Positions 46,185-59,507 of a DNA stretch of 64,000 nt are shown here, piece by piece; the stretch's first letter is position 1, and every line of letters starts with the position of its first letter. Where the stretch lies: assembly GCF_905475465.1 (NCBI RefSeq), contig NC_062241.1:7688001-7752000 (forward strand), written 5' to 3'. The notes under the pieces are model-generated. The model was not told where the DNA came from. It saw nothing but the letters and a program-made list of their open reading frames with translations, and did not search any database. Both the position numbers and the translations under genes were made by a program. This DNA comes from Pieris napi (taxonomy: Eukaryota; Arthropoda; Insecta; Lepidoptera; Pieridae).

Positions 46185-46372
46185 AGGAAGAGCGGAAGCG
46201 ACGCGAGCGAACGGCGCATGCGCGGTTCACTTTTGTCGTGCGGGCGGAGGGTGGTAGCATCGACTTAAGCAAGGGTACCGGGCGCGCGCGCTCAGTCAGC
46301 TGACCGCAAGTGCAGCGAACACACGTTTGTATCTTCGTGCAGTGGCAATCAGTGTTACCTCGTGTTATTACA
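46185..46372 (+). promoter_or_regulatory. GC-rich promoter and 5' untranslated region
   Basis: This block is sharply GC-rich. It holds a perfect GCGCATGCGC palindrome (46214-46223), the binding word of NRF-1 and its insect counterpart Erect wing. GGGCGCGCGCGC follows, then the insect initiator-like TCAGTC (46292-46297). A second TCAGTG lies at 46349-46354. No TATA box stands at the right distance and no clear DPE was seen. The start codon follows about 80 nt after the first initiator. Confidence 0.6.
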
Positions 46373-46434
46373 ATGGCAACTTACGCTCAGTTCAAGCACG
46401 TCGAGCTCTACAAGATCGGTCATGGAAAAAATAG
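46373..46434 (+). CDS. First coding exon, unidentified protein
   Basis: ATG in good context (TTACAATGG) opens 20 codons beginning MATYAQFKHVELYKIG, with two bases left before a consensus donor (AG|GTGAGT at 46435). Codon choice is GC-rich at third positions (TAC, AAG, CAC, GTC, GAG, CTC), unlike the chance frames around it. It directly follows the promoter-like block. The short basic and aromatic peptide could be an isoform-specific N-terminus. The phase (2) equals that of the exons at 11-76 and 4716-4817, so an alternative first exon of the same long gene is possible but unproven. The next exon was not found and I do not recognise the family. Confidence 0.7.
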
Positions 46435-48077
46435 GTGAGTGTTTAGCCCTTTCAGCACGTTGAAGTTTATCAGCCGATCCTATTGTAAGGAAGACGCTTA
46501 TTTTATTTTTTTTAACAATACGACAAAACTAGTGAACTGAACACTGGTTAAATTATTAATACATAAAATATTGAGTGTTTATTGCTTTTAATTCATTTAA
46601 AATTAGCGTCTATAAAAGCAGTGTATTCAGGAAAAGCTTATACGAGTACAATGAACTCTTGCTGATTACGTAGCAATGAAACGCTACGATCGCACGCATT
46701 TTCAGTTTCAGCTCAATGTAGACACGTTACGAAAGCTCTAGAAAGTCTAATACAAAAGGGTGGGATTTATTAGTGAGTGTGCTTTATTGATTATCATTTT
46801 AATATTTTTTAACGATTTTGTAGGTAAATAAATTTGAATGAGACATGCTTTGCCCCTAATTATTATATAAAAAGGGTTAAGTATGTTAAATGTCTATATA
46901 AAATTATTACTAGGTAGATAAAGCTAAATTTTATACATCTAATAATTATTGGGTGCGCAATTTCAGTTGTAGAAAGTACGGCAATATTTATGAATAACGG
47001 ATAAGATAGGCATGTTTGTTATTTAAATGTATTCGAAAATAACCGCAAGGATTTGTAGGTATAAGAAAAGACTTGATGTAGGGGTAGATTGTGGGGGAGT
47101 TGACTTCACAATTAAGCATTACTTTAAACATGGATACTTACTATGTTCGTTCTTCTTTTTATAGCCTAGCTCTATTCCAGGATATATAGGCGTAGTTTTA
47201 TTGCTAATTAGAAGCAGCTGGTAAACTGTAATATTGATCATCTCGTTTATTTCATACAAATGTGATGTTACGTGTAACAATATCTTAGATTTGAATTCCA
47301 TTAATTTTGACCCATGAATATAAATATATTGTATTTAAAAAAATTATATTGTATATTGTATATAAAAAAAATATATAAATTGCATTTTGATTTAAGTAAA
47401 TACGTATATATAAGAGTAAGGTTCAGAATAGGGACTTAGCTCTAAAATCTGTATGTCAAAATTCAATATATTTTTGACCGAGACTCATACTTACGCTTAA
47501 TGTCGACTACTGACTTACCGTTAGGATACGATTCAGAAACATGCGCTAAATCTGAAAAAAAAAATGAATATGTAGTAAGTACTATGTACAATAAAAATGT
47601 ATTGGAATACTTGTTCCTTCTTTTCGGTCGCAATTAATCAGCCTAAAATATTTAGTAAATGTAATCTATTTTTGGAAACACACAAGCTTGTAATCGCGTG
47701 CTAGGTTTTCCATTAGCATATAACCTAGGTTTGATTTAAGCGACGTTTGGAACCTGGGCAAACGTGGTTGAGACTCGTAAAATATTAACTTTGGTATTTC
47801 GAATTTGCGTCATATGAGACGTCTTAATTATTTATGCCTATATGTACTAATATTATCTTTGTTGTTAAATACTAACTAATATTAATTAACCATTATAAAT
47901 TAATGACGTTTTATCCTTATTATGTCAGTTCGTGTTTGGATCCAATCCAACTAAAAGAAAGTTGTCTTGTCAATGAGTTTGTAATATTTTTCATTATGTT
48001 TATTATTCCTATGGCTATTTTTTTACTTGACTATAGTATGTTTTAATAAAAATTTCCGACTCGTCTTCTAGACCGTT
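46435..48077 (+). other. Start of a long intron
   Basis: Begins with GTGAGT. It is AT-rich and I see no exon. The inferred intron continues past all following elements, with a possible ratchet site at 60113. Confidence 0.5.
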
Positions 48078-48324
48078 CAGCCCTGCGATTCTGTAACTCA
48101 CTTCACGAACTCACACAGCGGTTTTCGCATCGGCGGTCTCTCTCAAATCAGTCGAGAAGCAGTCATTTTATGATTTGGCATTCTGATAAACAATAAAGTA
48201 CAAGCTCCCACCTATTCACAATGCCAAATCATAAAATGACTGCTTCACGACTGATTTGAGAGCGACCGCCGATGCGAAAACCGCTGTGTGAGTTCGTGAA
48301 GTGAGTTACAGAATCGCAGGGCTG
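48078..48324. mobile_element. 247-bp hairpin MITE
   Basis: CAGCCCTGCGATTCTGTAAC, then TCACTTCACGAACTCACACA and on to TTTATGATTTGGCATT, is almost perfectly inverted in the right half, ending CGCAGGGCTG. The arms are about 108 bp with a loop near 30 nt. No clear target duplication and no coding sequence. Confidence 0.8.
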
Positions 48325-51300
48325 TCTACATTCTACATTATAAAAATATAAGTAACGCAAGTAGAACAAGTTACGGGATAAAGTTTCCGATGTTTAAAGT
48401 TAATGGCGATAGTGTAGTGACATTTACTTTAATGAGCTGTCGTTAACGTCAAATCGATGGTAATCTACAGCCGAGTGTTGATCAGTTTATTAGTTTTACT
48501 ACAAATTGATATAGAATGTCTATACATTAAGAATCGGAGCAGGTTATGCTTACAATATAATCACTTTATTGGCGACAAATTAAATGTATGTAGTACGACT
48601 GGTAATGTGGTTAAAATTGAGGCGCAGATTCGTAAGTTTATTTTGTAGATGTTTTATTTTACAAGAAAAACATGAGTAACCTTTTTTTATTAATTACCAT
48701 TCTTCATACCTTTATGAACAAGATTATTTAAATTACCTAAAAACGATATGTACGTAACGAAAATAGAAAATAAAATTTAAAGAACGCATACAGTACTTGA
48801 CACAAATTTACTTTCTGTTTAAAAGTCCCATAAAATCTCCCTTTAAACTCGGAGTGCGAATTTAATAGCTTAAGCTTTCTTTATATTTTTGTAAGACGCT
48901 ATTCATGATATTCTTGATGAGTGCTTTACTCTTTAACATTTTTATAGTGCTATAATGCTTTAAATTGTTTACACACTTTCACGTAATTCCCTCGTAAACG
49001 GTGCATTTCCGATTCTTGTTAACTAAGTGCATCTAATAGCCGCTATTACTTACATCTCATTAAATAAATATGCACCTATGAAGCGGAAGCAGACTAGATG
49101 TTTAAGCCGGAAAAATTCTGGGGCTAAGAATGTAAAGACAAAAGGAATGTTTTTCTTTACATTAGTTTTGTTTAGTTGTGATTGGTTAACAGAACTCTAT
49201 TCGTATTGGAATCAAAACGATCCGTCTCTCTGTTACCTCCACTCTATCTTTATAAATTATTAAATAATAGGCTGATACTCGTATGGCCACATGAATAAAA
49301 AATACCACCTTTATATAGTTAAATAGATTCACATAGTTACAATAGGTCTGTTACGTACACGTAACCGATAGAAGAAGATAAATAAGATTTTGTAGAAGAG
49401 TAGATATTTCAAAGACTACTCGTAAGCAAGAAGGTTAAAATGTAATACTCTGCCAAAACTTTAGTGCCATAAGTTTTTATCAATGAAAAGACAAAAGAAA
49501 TATTCCGTGCCAAATCTGTACGATCGAAACTAGAGTTTGCCAAGTGTGATACTCAATATTCATTTTACACGACATAAGTGATAATAAATGTAGCTCAATA
49601 TGTATTTATATATGACAAAAATTACTACTTTTGTACGGTTTAATATGGTTGACTTAAATAAATAAATTTGTTACATTTTTTAGGGTATAATGCAGTAAAA
49701 TCATGCTTTTTCCTTACCATTTTGTGGAAATAACTGTTTAAATTCAGTATTTTTCTATCGACTCAGGGATCATATCCTTTACAGACTTACCTCTCTCTAA
49801 AGTACTGTTTTGTCTGATTCTGACAAATTGTCTTAGCGCTGCGATGAACTGAGACAAGTATCTTAGTTTAAACAGTTCAATTAGACAATTTTTTTACGAA
49901 TCAGGGGGCAAGTATTTACACCTCCAGGCGATGCAAGTACCTATAGCATGTTTTTTGGCCCAGCCTCAGCATATTAAAAAAAACTTAAAAGCTCCATATA
50001 GCTGGTTTGTCATTTGAATAAATATTACATATAATCGTTAAAAGTATACGATTATATTAGTCAGGTTTAAAAAGGTAGGAACAGTAAATTCAATATATTG
50101 GTAATATTGCCCAAACAGCAAGGCCGCAGTTCGCGTGACATCGCAAAATAGCTGAGATTTACATTTTCATGCCGCATTAGGTTTAATATAACGATTGTAG
50201 TTGAAACAAGGCAGTGACGAAACACGAAATTTGCCTTTTAAATGAAACCTTTAAGCGAAAGCATGTAATATATTGCTTTTAAAGTTCGCTTTAAGCGTAA
50301 TAAATCGGGTAAATAAGCTATTGTTCTAATTTTAAACACTTTATCAGTTGGTACATTGTTTTTATAGATGACTTATATTTTAATTACAGAATTTTACAAC
50401 GATTAATATAAGTTTATCTGCGGCATAGGAAATATTGATAAGAGAAACTGAACACAATATGAATCATGAGTGTGCAACGCGCCTGCTTTATCATACTGCT
50501 AATCATTCCTGGAATTTTCATTACACTGATAGGAATATTGAAACCAGATACCTCTAGAGAGAGGTTATAAACCCTCCTTCTTTTCATTTCTTTGTTACTT
50601 TCTTGAAATGTATGGAAATATTTTTAAATTAGGAACACTGGCAACTTTTTTTTGCCTTCCGGTAAACAGGTCATTAGAGTCGGCCAGTATGAACTGGCTA
50701 TTATTAATATCGTCATTTTTGGACTTTGACGCACTTGTTTTTAAACAGTTAATTTTCGACAGCCTTGAATCGCTTCGGTCACGATTGCCCGTTAGATTCG
50801 AAGTGCCACTTTCGCTCTTAAACTTTTTATTAAAGAATTGTTCGAATGGAAGTAAAAATTGGGTTCGATAAACTTTGTTTATTAAAATTAGAAGTGAGCA
50901 CATTCATTTTATTTTCTATTATTGAACATCGCAACTATGTCTATTATTTCCTATGTTTAACCTGTTTTGTGTTATTATGATGTAAATAGTGTTAATATCA
51001 TAATAACCGTCTTTACTTTAGAAAATAAACCCTTAATTTGAATGAGTCTAAGATACAACAAAAAAAATTAAATTCTGAAAATACATAAATCGGTGAAGAT
51101 ATTTTCTTATGACTTTAATTTCTGTATAATTTATTGACTATTCATTCGTTATATCTATAGGAAAACATTGTGATGATTTAATATGATTTCCTCTCATACT
51201 TTACTAGTTAACATTTCAAATGATAGTTTCACAATTGTCGGATCGAAATTACAATCGTGCCGAGTAAATCATTTCGGTAGGTATCACTTCTTGTTACAGC

Positions 51301-51584
51301 TCGATTATATTTCATACAATGATATATTTATTGTAGTCTATAAATAAAGAAACTGATTGCTCGATATCAGCTAAGCTATTAATCATCAGTTCAAGAGTTA
51401 ATGTTAGAGATTCGTTGAGAAGTACAGGGTTTTCTGAAAATCATAAAATTACTTCCATTTCAACTGACCACAATAAGTTCACAGTGTACCTCTTTGAGTG
51501 GGATTGGAGTTGCGATATTTTTTATGAAATTCGTTAGTGTGTGTATCTGTATGTTTGTCCATAGATGTTTCAGATTATATTAAA
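48325..51584. other. AT-rich intronic stretch, nothing firmly recognised
   Basis: Frames on both strands at 50595-50903 (102 and 87 residues) overlap. The minus-strand one is hydrophilic and Ser/Asn/Lys-rich but has no motif or strong splice sites. Confidence 0.35.
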
Positions 51585-51966
51585 CTAGCCGTTTCGCGCC
51601 CGCTTTGCTGGACGAATTAAAATAAATTTTATGTTTCATTATTTTATTTTTTTTTCATATTTTTATTATTCTTCTTTTTAACTTCCCGCTAAGAAAATTG
51701 AAATATTTCGAAAATCGAGTTTTTAACAGATGTTGACGTTTTGCGGTTCTAGGAAGCCTCTTTTGTTTTTATTAGCGGGAAAAATTTTCATAAAAGTAAA
51801 ACAGAAATAAAAAAATGAAGGAACGTTGGAATTAATAAATAGCCGTGAACCATCTAGGTTAATGCTAAATTTCGCATCGAATGGTGGTAGTTTCATGTCG
51901 ATACGATCAGTGGTTTAAGCGTGAAAGAGCCTCAAACGAACACCATTTTCTTTTTATATATATAGA
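51585..51966 (-). mobile_element. Helitron
   Basis: A|CTAGCCGTTTCGCGCCCGC at the plus-strand left and TATATAGA|T at the right. The body (AACTTCCCGCTAAGAAAATT, TTTCATGTCGATACGATCAG) differs from the other Helitrons, so it is a separate subfamily. Confidence 0.7.
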
Positions 51967-54900
51967 TTATACCTGATAGTATAACTTTAAGAACAGTCTA
52001 GGATTCAGAAGAATTGGTTTAGTAGTATTAGAGATATCCACGGATTTCTAGAGGGGTCTAATAAAACTAAATAATGTTGGCAGTTATTTGTAGTCGGTTT
52101 CATTTTTCTAAATTACTTTTTTATAGTGTACCAAATCGAACAGTTTAAGAAGTTGAAATGTACATTATGGTCTCCGTTAATCCATTAAATTAAGTAATTT
52201 GAGTATTGAAAAGAATTTAGTATAGCAGATGGGACAGCAAAGTCTATATTTAATTTAATTTTTTTACTAAAATTTAACTGTCACTGGAATTACTCGTATA
52301 TAACTAAAATTAATAATTGTACGAGTTGTCACTGTCATTGTATACATTTCAATTTAACACAGTATTTAATAGTCGTAAAGTATAACTTTCTATATATTTT
52401 ATTGATAAATATCTCTGTAAAAATGCAATTGAAAGTTAATTGCCAGCACGTAGAAATTGTCGTTTGTATGTTGTAACTTGCACTGTGTTTATAGTAGCAT
52501 TTTGTTGCTAACCATGACGGTAGGTTAGTTATCACTGTAAAAATGTTTTTGATATTGAAGAAATATCGGATAATAACAAATGCTACTGTATACACATATA
52601 AAGATATGGAGAAAAACCTAACCTTTCATTTAATCTTAGATTCTTGGTATATTCAGTTGCAAGCAGCAATGTTCTATTTTCCTCTTAGGCTGATTTCGCC
52701 GGGTCTTGGATTATCTATAGAAATAACTTGTTTCAAGAATTATTTTATGCAAAACTGCGTAACTACTATGACGAATATTTTGGATACTGTTACTCATCTC
52801 GGGTGTGAGTTCCTGTGTAACAAATATAGGACGATATAAACGCATATTGCTCAAGAGTACAAAAGCTTATTTGCGGGGGGCCTATAGTTGAAGCAGATGT
52901 GCGCGTGCGACGGTAGTCTAACGGTGCAGCGATAATCGCTTGCAGATAAAAGCTGGTGAATTGAGGCGCGTGCGATGCGCTTCGTCCATCCGCGTCGAAG
53001 CGGTGGAGAAGATACTATTTTGAAGCACATATTTCAGTAGAAAAATTATGTAACCTAATGTTAATTAAGTTACATATATATATGTAGTAAATAAATAGAA
53101 GCGCAAACCAAATGTTGGCCATCATCGCACACATTGCACCAAAAACAATTACCCACGCTCAACATTATTACATACCTCATAAATTGTAATACAATATTCT
53201 TATTATTGATAACGTCTAAAAAGGTCGTTTTCACTTATGTACGGAAGTATCACTTTTAAGATTTATTAGCCTTAGATGAGCAAAATTAGTTTTCGTTAGC
53301 GTCGAAACCCCACTACCCTTTATTTTATGTTAGATAGAAACTCATGTTTTTAACCATTAAAGCTAGTTGTTATCCAGCCTCAAATAAAGAGTTTAATTTA
53401 CATACAACAACCACCACCAAACTTAACTCACAAATATTTTTTTTATTTACCCGTAGTTTTCAGATTGCTCATTTTTGTCAATGACACAGTATTCGTTCAA
53501 AAAATGAGCATTATAAGTTTTTCAATAGCACGAAGTATTTATGTCGTGTTACAAAATGGCCGCTATTTATCCACAAGATGGATCAATAGACTATCGATTC
53601 GATAAAATATCTATAGTAGTTAATGGAGCGTAACGAAAAGGAAATCGATAAAGTCTTATAAATTGACTACCGAATGATGCTAATCTTTTTACCACACACA
53701 CGCAATATGTTGAGATAAATATACTGAATAATAATATTTAAAAATCGAACTTTGTTTTTATGATTAATTATGAAAAAAGTTATAACTTTGTTAATGTCAG
53801 TATATATAATCCAGCAGATAGCAGAAAGACTCGTTTTAATGATTTATTTCGCTGTTTAGTCTAGCTTTGATTTTAATTATAGCATTTTCATAAACGGCGG
53901 CTTTTCACTTTTTTTACATTTAAAATCAAATTAATATGTAACAAATTCTAAATTAAGAACCACGAAAGCAAACGGCATAAACCTTACTTATAATGTGATA
54001 TCTAATATATGACATATTAGACTATAATATAACACTTTATAAAGCTTCATCTCTCCAAAATGGTTATGTTATTTCCAATAAGCCGTTTTGTAGACAAACG
54101 AGTTCGTTATTCAGCATTTTAGAGTTTATATATGTGCTTTCATTTAGCTAGGTCAGTTACATACAGTGTATGTAGTATTCATGAGTTTTTTGTTCAAAAA
54201 GTGTATATGTATAATACTTCATGTATTATATTAGCACTATTTATATAGACCTTAATAGACAGCAACAAGAACAGTGAAAGACCCATTATGTGTAAAGAAT
54301 ACGCAATTTGAATGATTCGATACTAAAACAATACTTTATTTACATTTTTCTACTATTTACATTCCAAGAAAGTGACGACTCACGCATAATAGCGAAACGT
54401 AAAAGTTCCCAAATTGTCTTAGTAATTAATGTGCATACTATGTAATATTTTCTTAATTACCGTGTATCATGGCATACATAATGTTCGAGTACAGTTATTG
54501 TAATGTGCAACTTTCTCATGCGTTGTATCTACGGGCTATTTAAAATGCAGTAGATTTTTATGAAAATTTACGCAGCTCGCTGGACCGATGCGAAAACGCG
54601 CGTGTTCACGCATTATTTAAATTTTTATCTGTATAGATTACGTGTTGGATTTAAGGCAAAATTATTTTATATGACATTATTTGTTCCATAATTTGTGTGC
54701 TATTTCTGGAGTACTACATAATATTAATGTTATTGTTAAATTAAAACTTTCACTTTTAATGAAGTTTAATTTTTCTAACGTACAGTAATTTTGTTGTAAA
54801 TTATTTATGTAAGTAGCAAGTTAATGAATTCATTTTTGCTTCGTCATTGATTGCCAATTGTGTCGAAGCTAAGATTTTGGTTTCACTTATTCATTATAAC

Positions 54901-56662
54901 AGCATTTGATTTTCGTAGGGCTATGAATTATAATATTTATACTCAATCAATAACTGGAATACAGATGTTAAAATGTCGTATGACGGATTTAGTTTTGCTT
55001 TAACAAATATATAAAACCTTAGATTCATATTGAAGTCGTAGTACTTGTTTTGTCCCAAAACACTATTTAGTTTTAAGAGCCTACAAAGAATCGAAATTGA
55101 TTTCTTGTATTACAAATAATTGATAACAATTTTTATCGAAAACAATTAATTGTTATGGCTATTACAGCTTGAAGCATTGATAGTTGCGCGTGGGCGTATA
55201 ACAAAATTGAGCTTTATAGATGAGCTAAATTACAGTAAAGTTCTTAGGTTATGCCTTAAATGTACAGAATAGATTGTGTGGGTTGTAACGAGCCCTCAAA
55301 GCCCACACTTAACGTTTATCCTTTTATATTTTAAGTAGCGATTCTATTTTATCGCTATTTAGAGATATAAAACCGATATCAATTGGAGTTTTATATTAGT
55401 GTGTGTGAGTCCGAATGTGTTTTGGCATACAACTGTAATAAAGTTCATGTTTTTTCTAAACATTTGTATTCGGCGTTGTAAAATATAGACTACGGATAGT
55501 GTCGTGTTTGTTTTGACCGTTACCATTCATATTACTAAAATACATTGCTACTGCTATTAAACTATTAACTATGTACCTGATTTATCATAATTTAAATTTG
55601 AGCTAGTGAAACAGTTGTAAATGATTGACGAACTTTGAAGCTTTAAATTTTTCTTATATCACGTCGTATCGCACATTCTTGACTATACGATCTCTATTCC
55701 TTTCTTTATTTTGCTTCTTTGCATATCGATATTGAATACATACTTAGAAATCTACTGCTTTCAATCCGTGACTGTGATTAGTGTGAGATTCATTGAAGGG
55801 TGACTAATGAGCACTCGAAGTTTGATACATCGGGGGAGCTTGAAAATTGCGCATTGCGTCAGATCCCATTTTCCTAGAAAAGTTCTCACTCATACAGGTT
55901 TCATGGGACAATGAGACACGTTATAGTTTTTATTACTTTGCTCCAAATATTTTTTTCGAGGAAGCTATAACTCCACGAAAATGGTATCACAGCGGAGATT
56001 ATTTTTTTACGTCTATCATAAAAATTGTAAATAGTTGCAAGAATTCTCATGCAATTTTCAAACGCTACATGTTTTACTGTTTCGAAGATGCAGATCAAGA
56101 TCGGGCTTTATTTATTAACGCAGGTACAGAGCTGCAGATTCAATTCTCGGGGAAATCATAATTGTTTCGTTTTGCCAGTATTTTCGTCTCTGAAACCGGG
56201 ACTTTTATACATAACATGTAAGATATTTAAATACATGATCATTGTGCGTTGTATACAAATCCCCTTCATATTTTTGGCAATGAGTTTCAAGTACATTCAT
56301 CCCTAACGAGGTCTTTGATGAGAGAAGGGAACGCTAGAGGGTTGAATTTAAAACAAGTGGGTATAAAGAACTTGTTTTAGCTCTTTGTCCTAAGACCTAT
56401 CACTAGAATGGGTAAGTTAAAATGGATGGTGTTTTGAACGGAGAATGACTGGTTCATTAACATGTACAGTGTACACTACAAAATAAATTAATAAAAGCAC
56501 TATTTAGATAAAAAAAATTAACACAGTCTAATAAAATCTATCAAGAACCAAAATTATGACGATTAAACAACTATATGTTTATAGCACCTGTATCGTTAAT
56601 TAATTTTTTTTTAATAACTCTCTCCATAGTAGCTTATCATTTAAAAAATCAAACACACCACC
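51967..56662. other. AT-rich intronic stretch with one GC-rich patch
   Basis: The patch at about 52870-53025 (GTGCGCGTGCGACGG, GAGGCGCGTGCGATGCGC, TCCGCGTCGAAGCGG) stands out from its surroundings. It could be a second promoter, an enhancer or an unrecognised repeat. No exon can be supported. The 104-residue frame at 55847-56161 has no motif. Confidence 0.3.
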
Positions 56663-56955
56663 ACACACAATACTCGTCGAGCGAGTTTTCTTATCTTGCC
56701 GAAGCCGCGCACAAATTATTTAAAGAAGTCTATTGAGTATGAGGGTGTGCAATTATTTATTCAATTACCGTCTAAAATTCGTAATATTAGCGCGTTTAAC
56801 CAATTCAAAAGGGCATTACAGATACATATCAGAATGAGCCTAGTAGACTAAAATGGCGACGTGTATCTAGTTCGTATATACATAATAAGTTTCTCATGTA
56901 AATGAAATACATTATTTTTGTTATGAGAAATAAAGTTCTTTAAACATAAATTTCC
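56663..56955 (+). pseudogene. LINE reverse transcriptase C-terminus and 3' end
   Basis: From 56663 the frame reads TRRASFLILPKPRTNYLKKS, then IEYEGVQLFIQLPSKIRNIS and AFNQFKRALQIHI, with a stop at 56849-56851. The R-rich start, TNxxKKSIxYxGxxLxxxLPxxIR and the final FxxFKxxL are the typical C-terminal end of Jockey/CR1-like LINE reverse transcriptases. About 100 nt of 3' untranslated sequence follows, with AATAAAG near 56930. Only this end survives, by 5' truncation. Confidence 0.7.
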
Positions 56956-58270
56956 TCATATTCTTTGAAGTTAATGTTTTCTTGCTTTTATCAGTCTTGA
57001 CAAACCGGTGACCCAATCTGAACACTTCAAGGGTACATACTTTCGTACGTCAAAAATGTATTTTGATATACGGGAGTCTCGAATCTTGTTTATGCATCTG
57101 ACCCTCAATATTCGTAGGGAGCGTTATAAGTGGGTGTTATGCGAAATTTTGACATTTGTACTTTCCCATCGCTATAATATGAAAGGGCACGTTCTCACTG
57201 TGACTTGGTGAAATGTACCTGCTGTGACGCGTGGCATTTGTTTTAAATCCCATTTGTCTGCTTTGATTCCTATCCATTGTTTAGGCGTACAATACTACAT
57301 TGTGCCGTTACGCTTGAATGGTTGAATTTTGTTGATTTTATAATCGTACATAACATACTATGTACGTCCGTCTTTGTTTATAACACGGTAATTGACGTGA
57401 ATGGGTTGGATGGTTTTTATTACACACGAGTGGAAGAAAACCTCTGTCACCGTATAGATGTTAATTAACAAATTGAGAAATTTAATTGTTTCTTGTGCTT
57501 TTTAATAGCTAACAGCAGGAAGCGTTGTTTCCAATACAATGGTTATAGATTTTGATTATTTTTACGATAATATTGTAACTTAAAAGTTGGTGTTAATGTA
57601 AATCTGTGTTGTACTTGCTAATGCTTATGCGTTTTAGATGTTATCTGTTGTTCTCGACAAGAATTTAAGTATAGTGGCTAATGTGCTACTCTCTACTTTA
57701 GGAATGTCGAAACTAAAAGGAGTGTTTATAAATAAGAGAGTCTTTCGTAAATGTAACTAATTTATTATATTATAGTTACTTTAAAGTGCTGAATCACCTA
57801 TAGATTGAATCTTCTGAGGTTGTAAGCGTTGTTTGGTAATAGCCTATTTGGTAAATGAGAATGATTTCACGAACAGATTTGAAAAGTTTTATGAATAGAT
57901 GTTATTCTATTGTTTATGTTTGGAGAAATATTTGAAAGCGTTTAAGCATCAATACCACTTGGTGGTTTGCATTCTTCTAAGTTTTATATAAGAATTAAAA
58001 AGTGCAATTCTAAATCCGAACTACGTTTTTGTAGTTATTGTTTTGAAGGAGAAAATATTGGCACGAAACGAGCTCTGAAAAAGCCAATTGACATATATCG
58101 AAGATGTAAGAAAGTGTAACGTTCATAACATAGATCAACTATGTAAAATGTTGCATACACACTGCCTAGGTACCTAAACCATTTTTGTAACAATTATTTA
58201 AATTAAACTTAAATTTTATAATATCCAACCTATAAAGACGATTTTAATATATTTTTTTATAAGTACCGCC
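56956..58270. other. AT-rich intronic stretch, nothing recognised
   Basis: Frames at 57008-57211 and 57277-57468 show no motif or splice context. Confidence 0.4.
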
Positions 58271-58341
58271 AAACACTTAAAGTAAATAGTGTTGAAAGTT
58301 TGATTATGAAGAACTTTCGACACTATTTACTTTAAGTGTTT
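58271..58341. repeat. Near-perfect 30-bp hairpin
   Basis: AAACACTTAAAGTAAATAGT and GTTGAAAGTT (58271-58300), an 11-nt spacer, then the reverse complement (58312-58341) with a single T-G difference that would still pair in RNA. It could be a tiny MITE relic or a transcribed hairpin within the intron. It is not a recognised microRNA. Confidence 0.8.
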
Positions 58342-58609
58342 TCTCATACATTAAAAGGTTAGGTATTATTGTTATTTATATGGATCTTAACTTACTTATC
58401 CAACAAGATGCCGAAATTGAAAAATGGTTCGTTAGTCTTGATATTTGCTTAAGTTTTCACGTTATGAAAACTCAGTAAGTACAACGGAAAATGGCTATTA
58501 TTGCCTTCAGCAAATCAGATCGATGGATCAGCACTGCATTAAATCAAAAGTACACACGCTCCTTCCGGCGATTGTTAAGAATCATTGTTTGACGTATTGC
58601 GCATTCCCA

Positions 58610-58892
58610 ATTTGACGTTTATTGAGGTTATCTTGATCTTGAGTTGGGTTTTTGTTCACTGAAGAAGTGTATTCTTGAACAATGGCTTCCACTCACAGTC
58701 CACACGATTGCACTCTGAGTTTTGACTTTTATAGTATTAGTAGTCTGTGAGAAACAAAACCTTATTGCCAGTTCTTCTCGTCTGTTCTACGCTCTTGACT
58801 TGGTAACTAGTTACGTTAAATGTAGAACTATTTTTTACTGACGAAATGTACATTTAGTTACCTACATTAATAAATGATATTTTGATTTGATT
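58610..58892 (+). mobile_element. Non-LTR retrotransposon 3' untranslated end
   Basis: GTGAGAAACAAAACC, GCCAGTTCTTCTCGTCTGTT, CTACGCTCTTGACTTGG and the ending AATAAATGATATTTTGATTT, GATT resemble a common lepidopteran LINE 3' region that ends in TTGATT-type repeats. This comes from memory of such elements. No coding part remains. Confidence 0.5.
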
Positions 58893-59413
58893 CGTGCTGT
58901 AGTAAACTCAGTGTATACATATATATGTATAGTGTTAATATCTTACTGCATCTTTTTATTTTCACGATATTTATGTTAGGGCTACGATTGTATGGTCTTA
59001 GACTTTTAGTTTATATTCTCCTATATCTGGTCACTAAGATAAGAACGGTTTTGTCGAAATCATTACACCACATTGACTTTTTATAGATCTCTGATACATA
59101 AAACAAACTATACAATAATCCACTCACCAAGAATGTTCCTACCATATCGCGCAAACTTATAAATAAAAATATTCTTTTTCTGGAATTATATACTAGATAT
59201 AGCTTAAATGAAGTAAACATATTAAGTAGAACATTAACGCCCGTGTTGTATGTTAATTTTCTAATTTAAGTATGCACTTTGGCATTATAGAATTTAGTTC
59301 ACCGCTAACGTATTATTAAAGTAATACTAAGTTAATGCGATACTGTAAAATGTTTTTTGTTTACTTAAATTATATTTGACTAAAATAAGAACGTTTAGAA
59401 ATAGAAAAGTTGT
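58893..59413. other. AT-rich intronic stretch, nothing recognised
   Basis: The minus-strand frame at 59011-59220 is AT-rich and has no motif. Confidence 0.4.
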
Positions 59414-59507
59414 AATAAAAAGGCCAATTCTGGCAATGTGAGTTCCATAGGTATCACTTGACATCGTATGAGCCTACTGCCCATTTGCCTTCTGTTCTAT
59501 AAAAACA
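59414..59507 (+). mobile_element. Non-LTR retrotransposon 3'-end remnant
   Basis: GTATCACTTGACATCGTATG, AGCCTACTGCCCATTTGCCT and TCTGTTCTATAAAAAC align with the tail at 42755-42812. Strongly truncated. Confidence 0.6.

Noticed and set aside
50595..50903. Overlapping frames of 102 (minus) and 87 (plus) residues
   Set aside because: The hydrophilic minus-strand frame is tempting, but no family motif is recognisable and the acceptor and donor are weak.
55847..56161. 104-residue plus-strand frame
   Set aside because: AT-rich, no motif, overlapped by a 65-residue frame on the other strand and lacking splice context.
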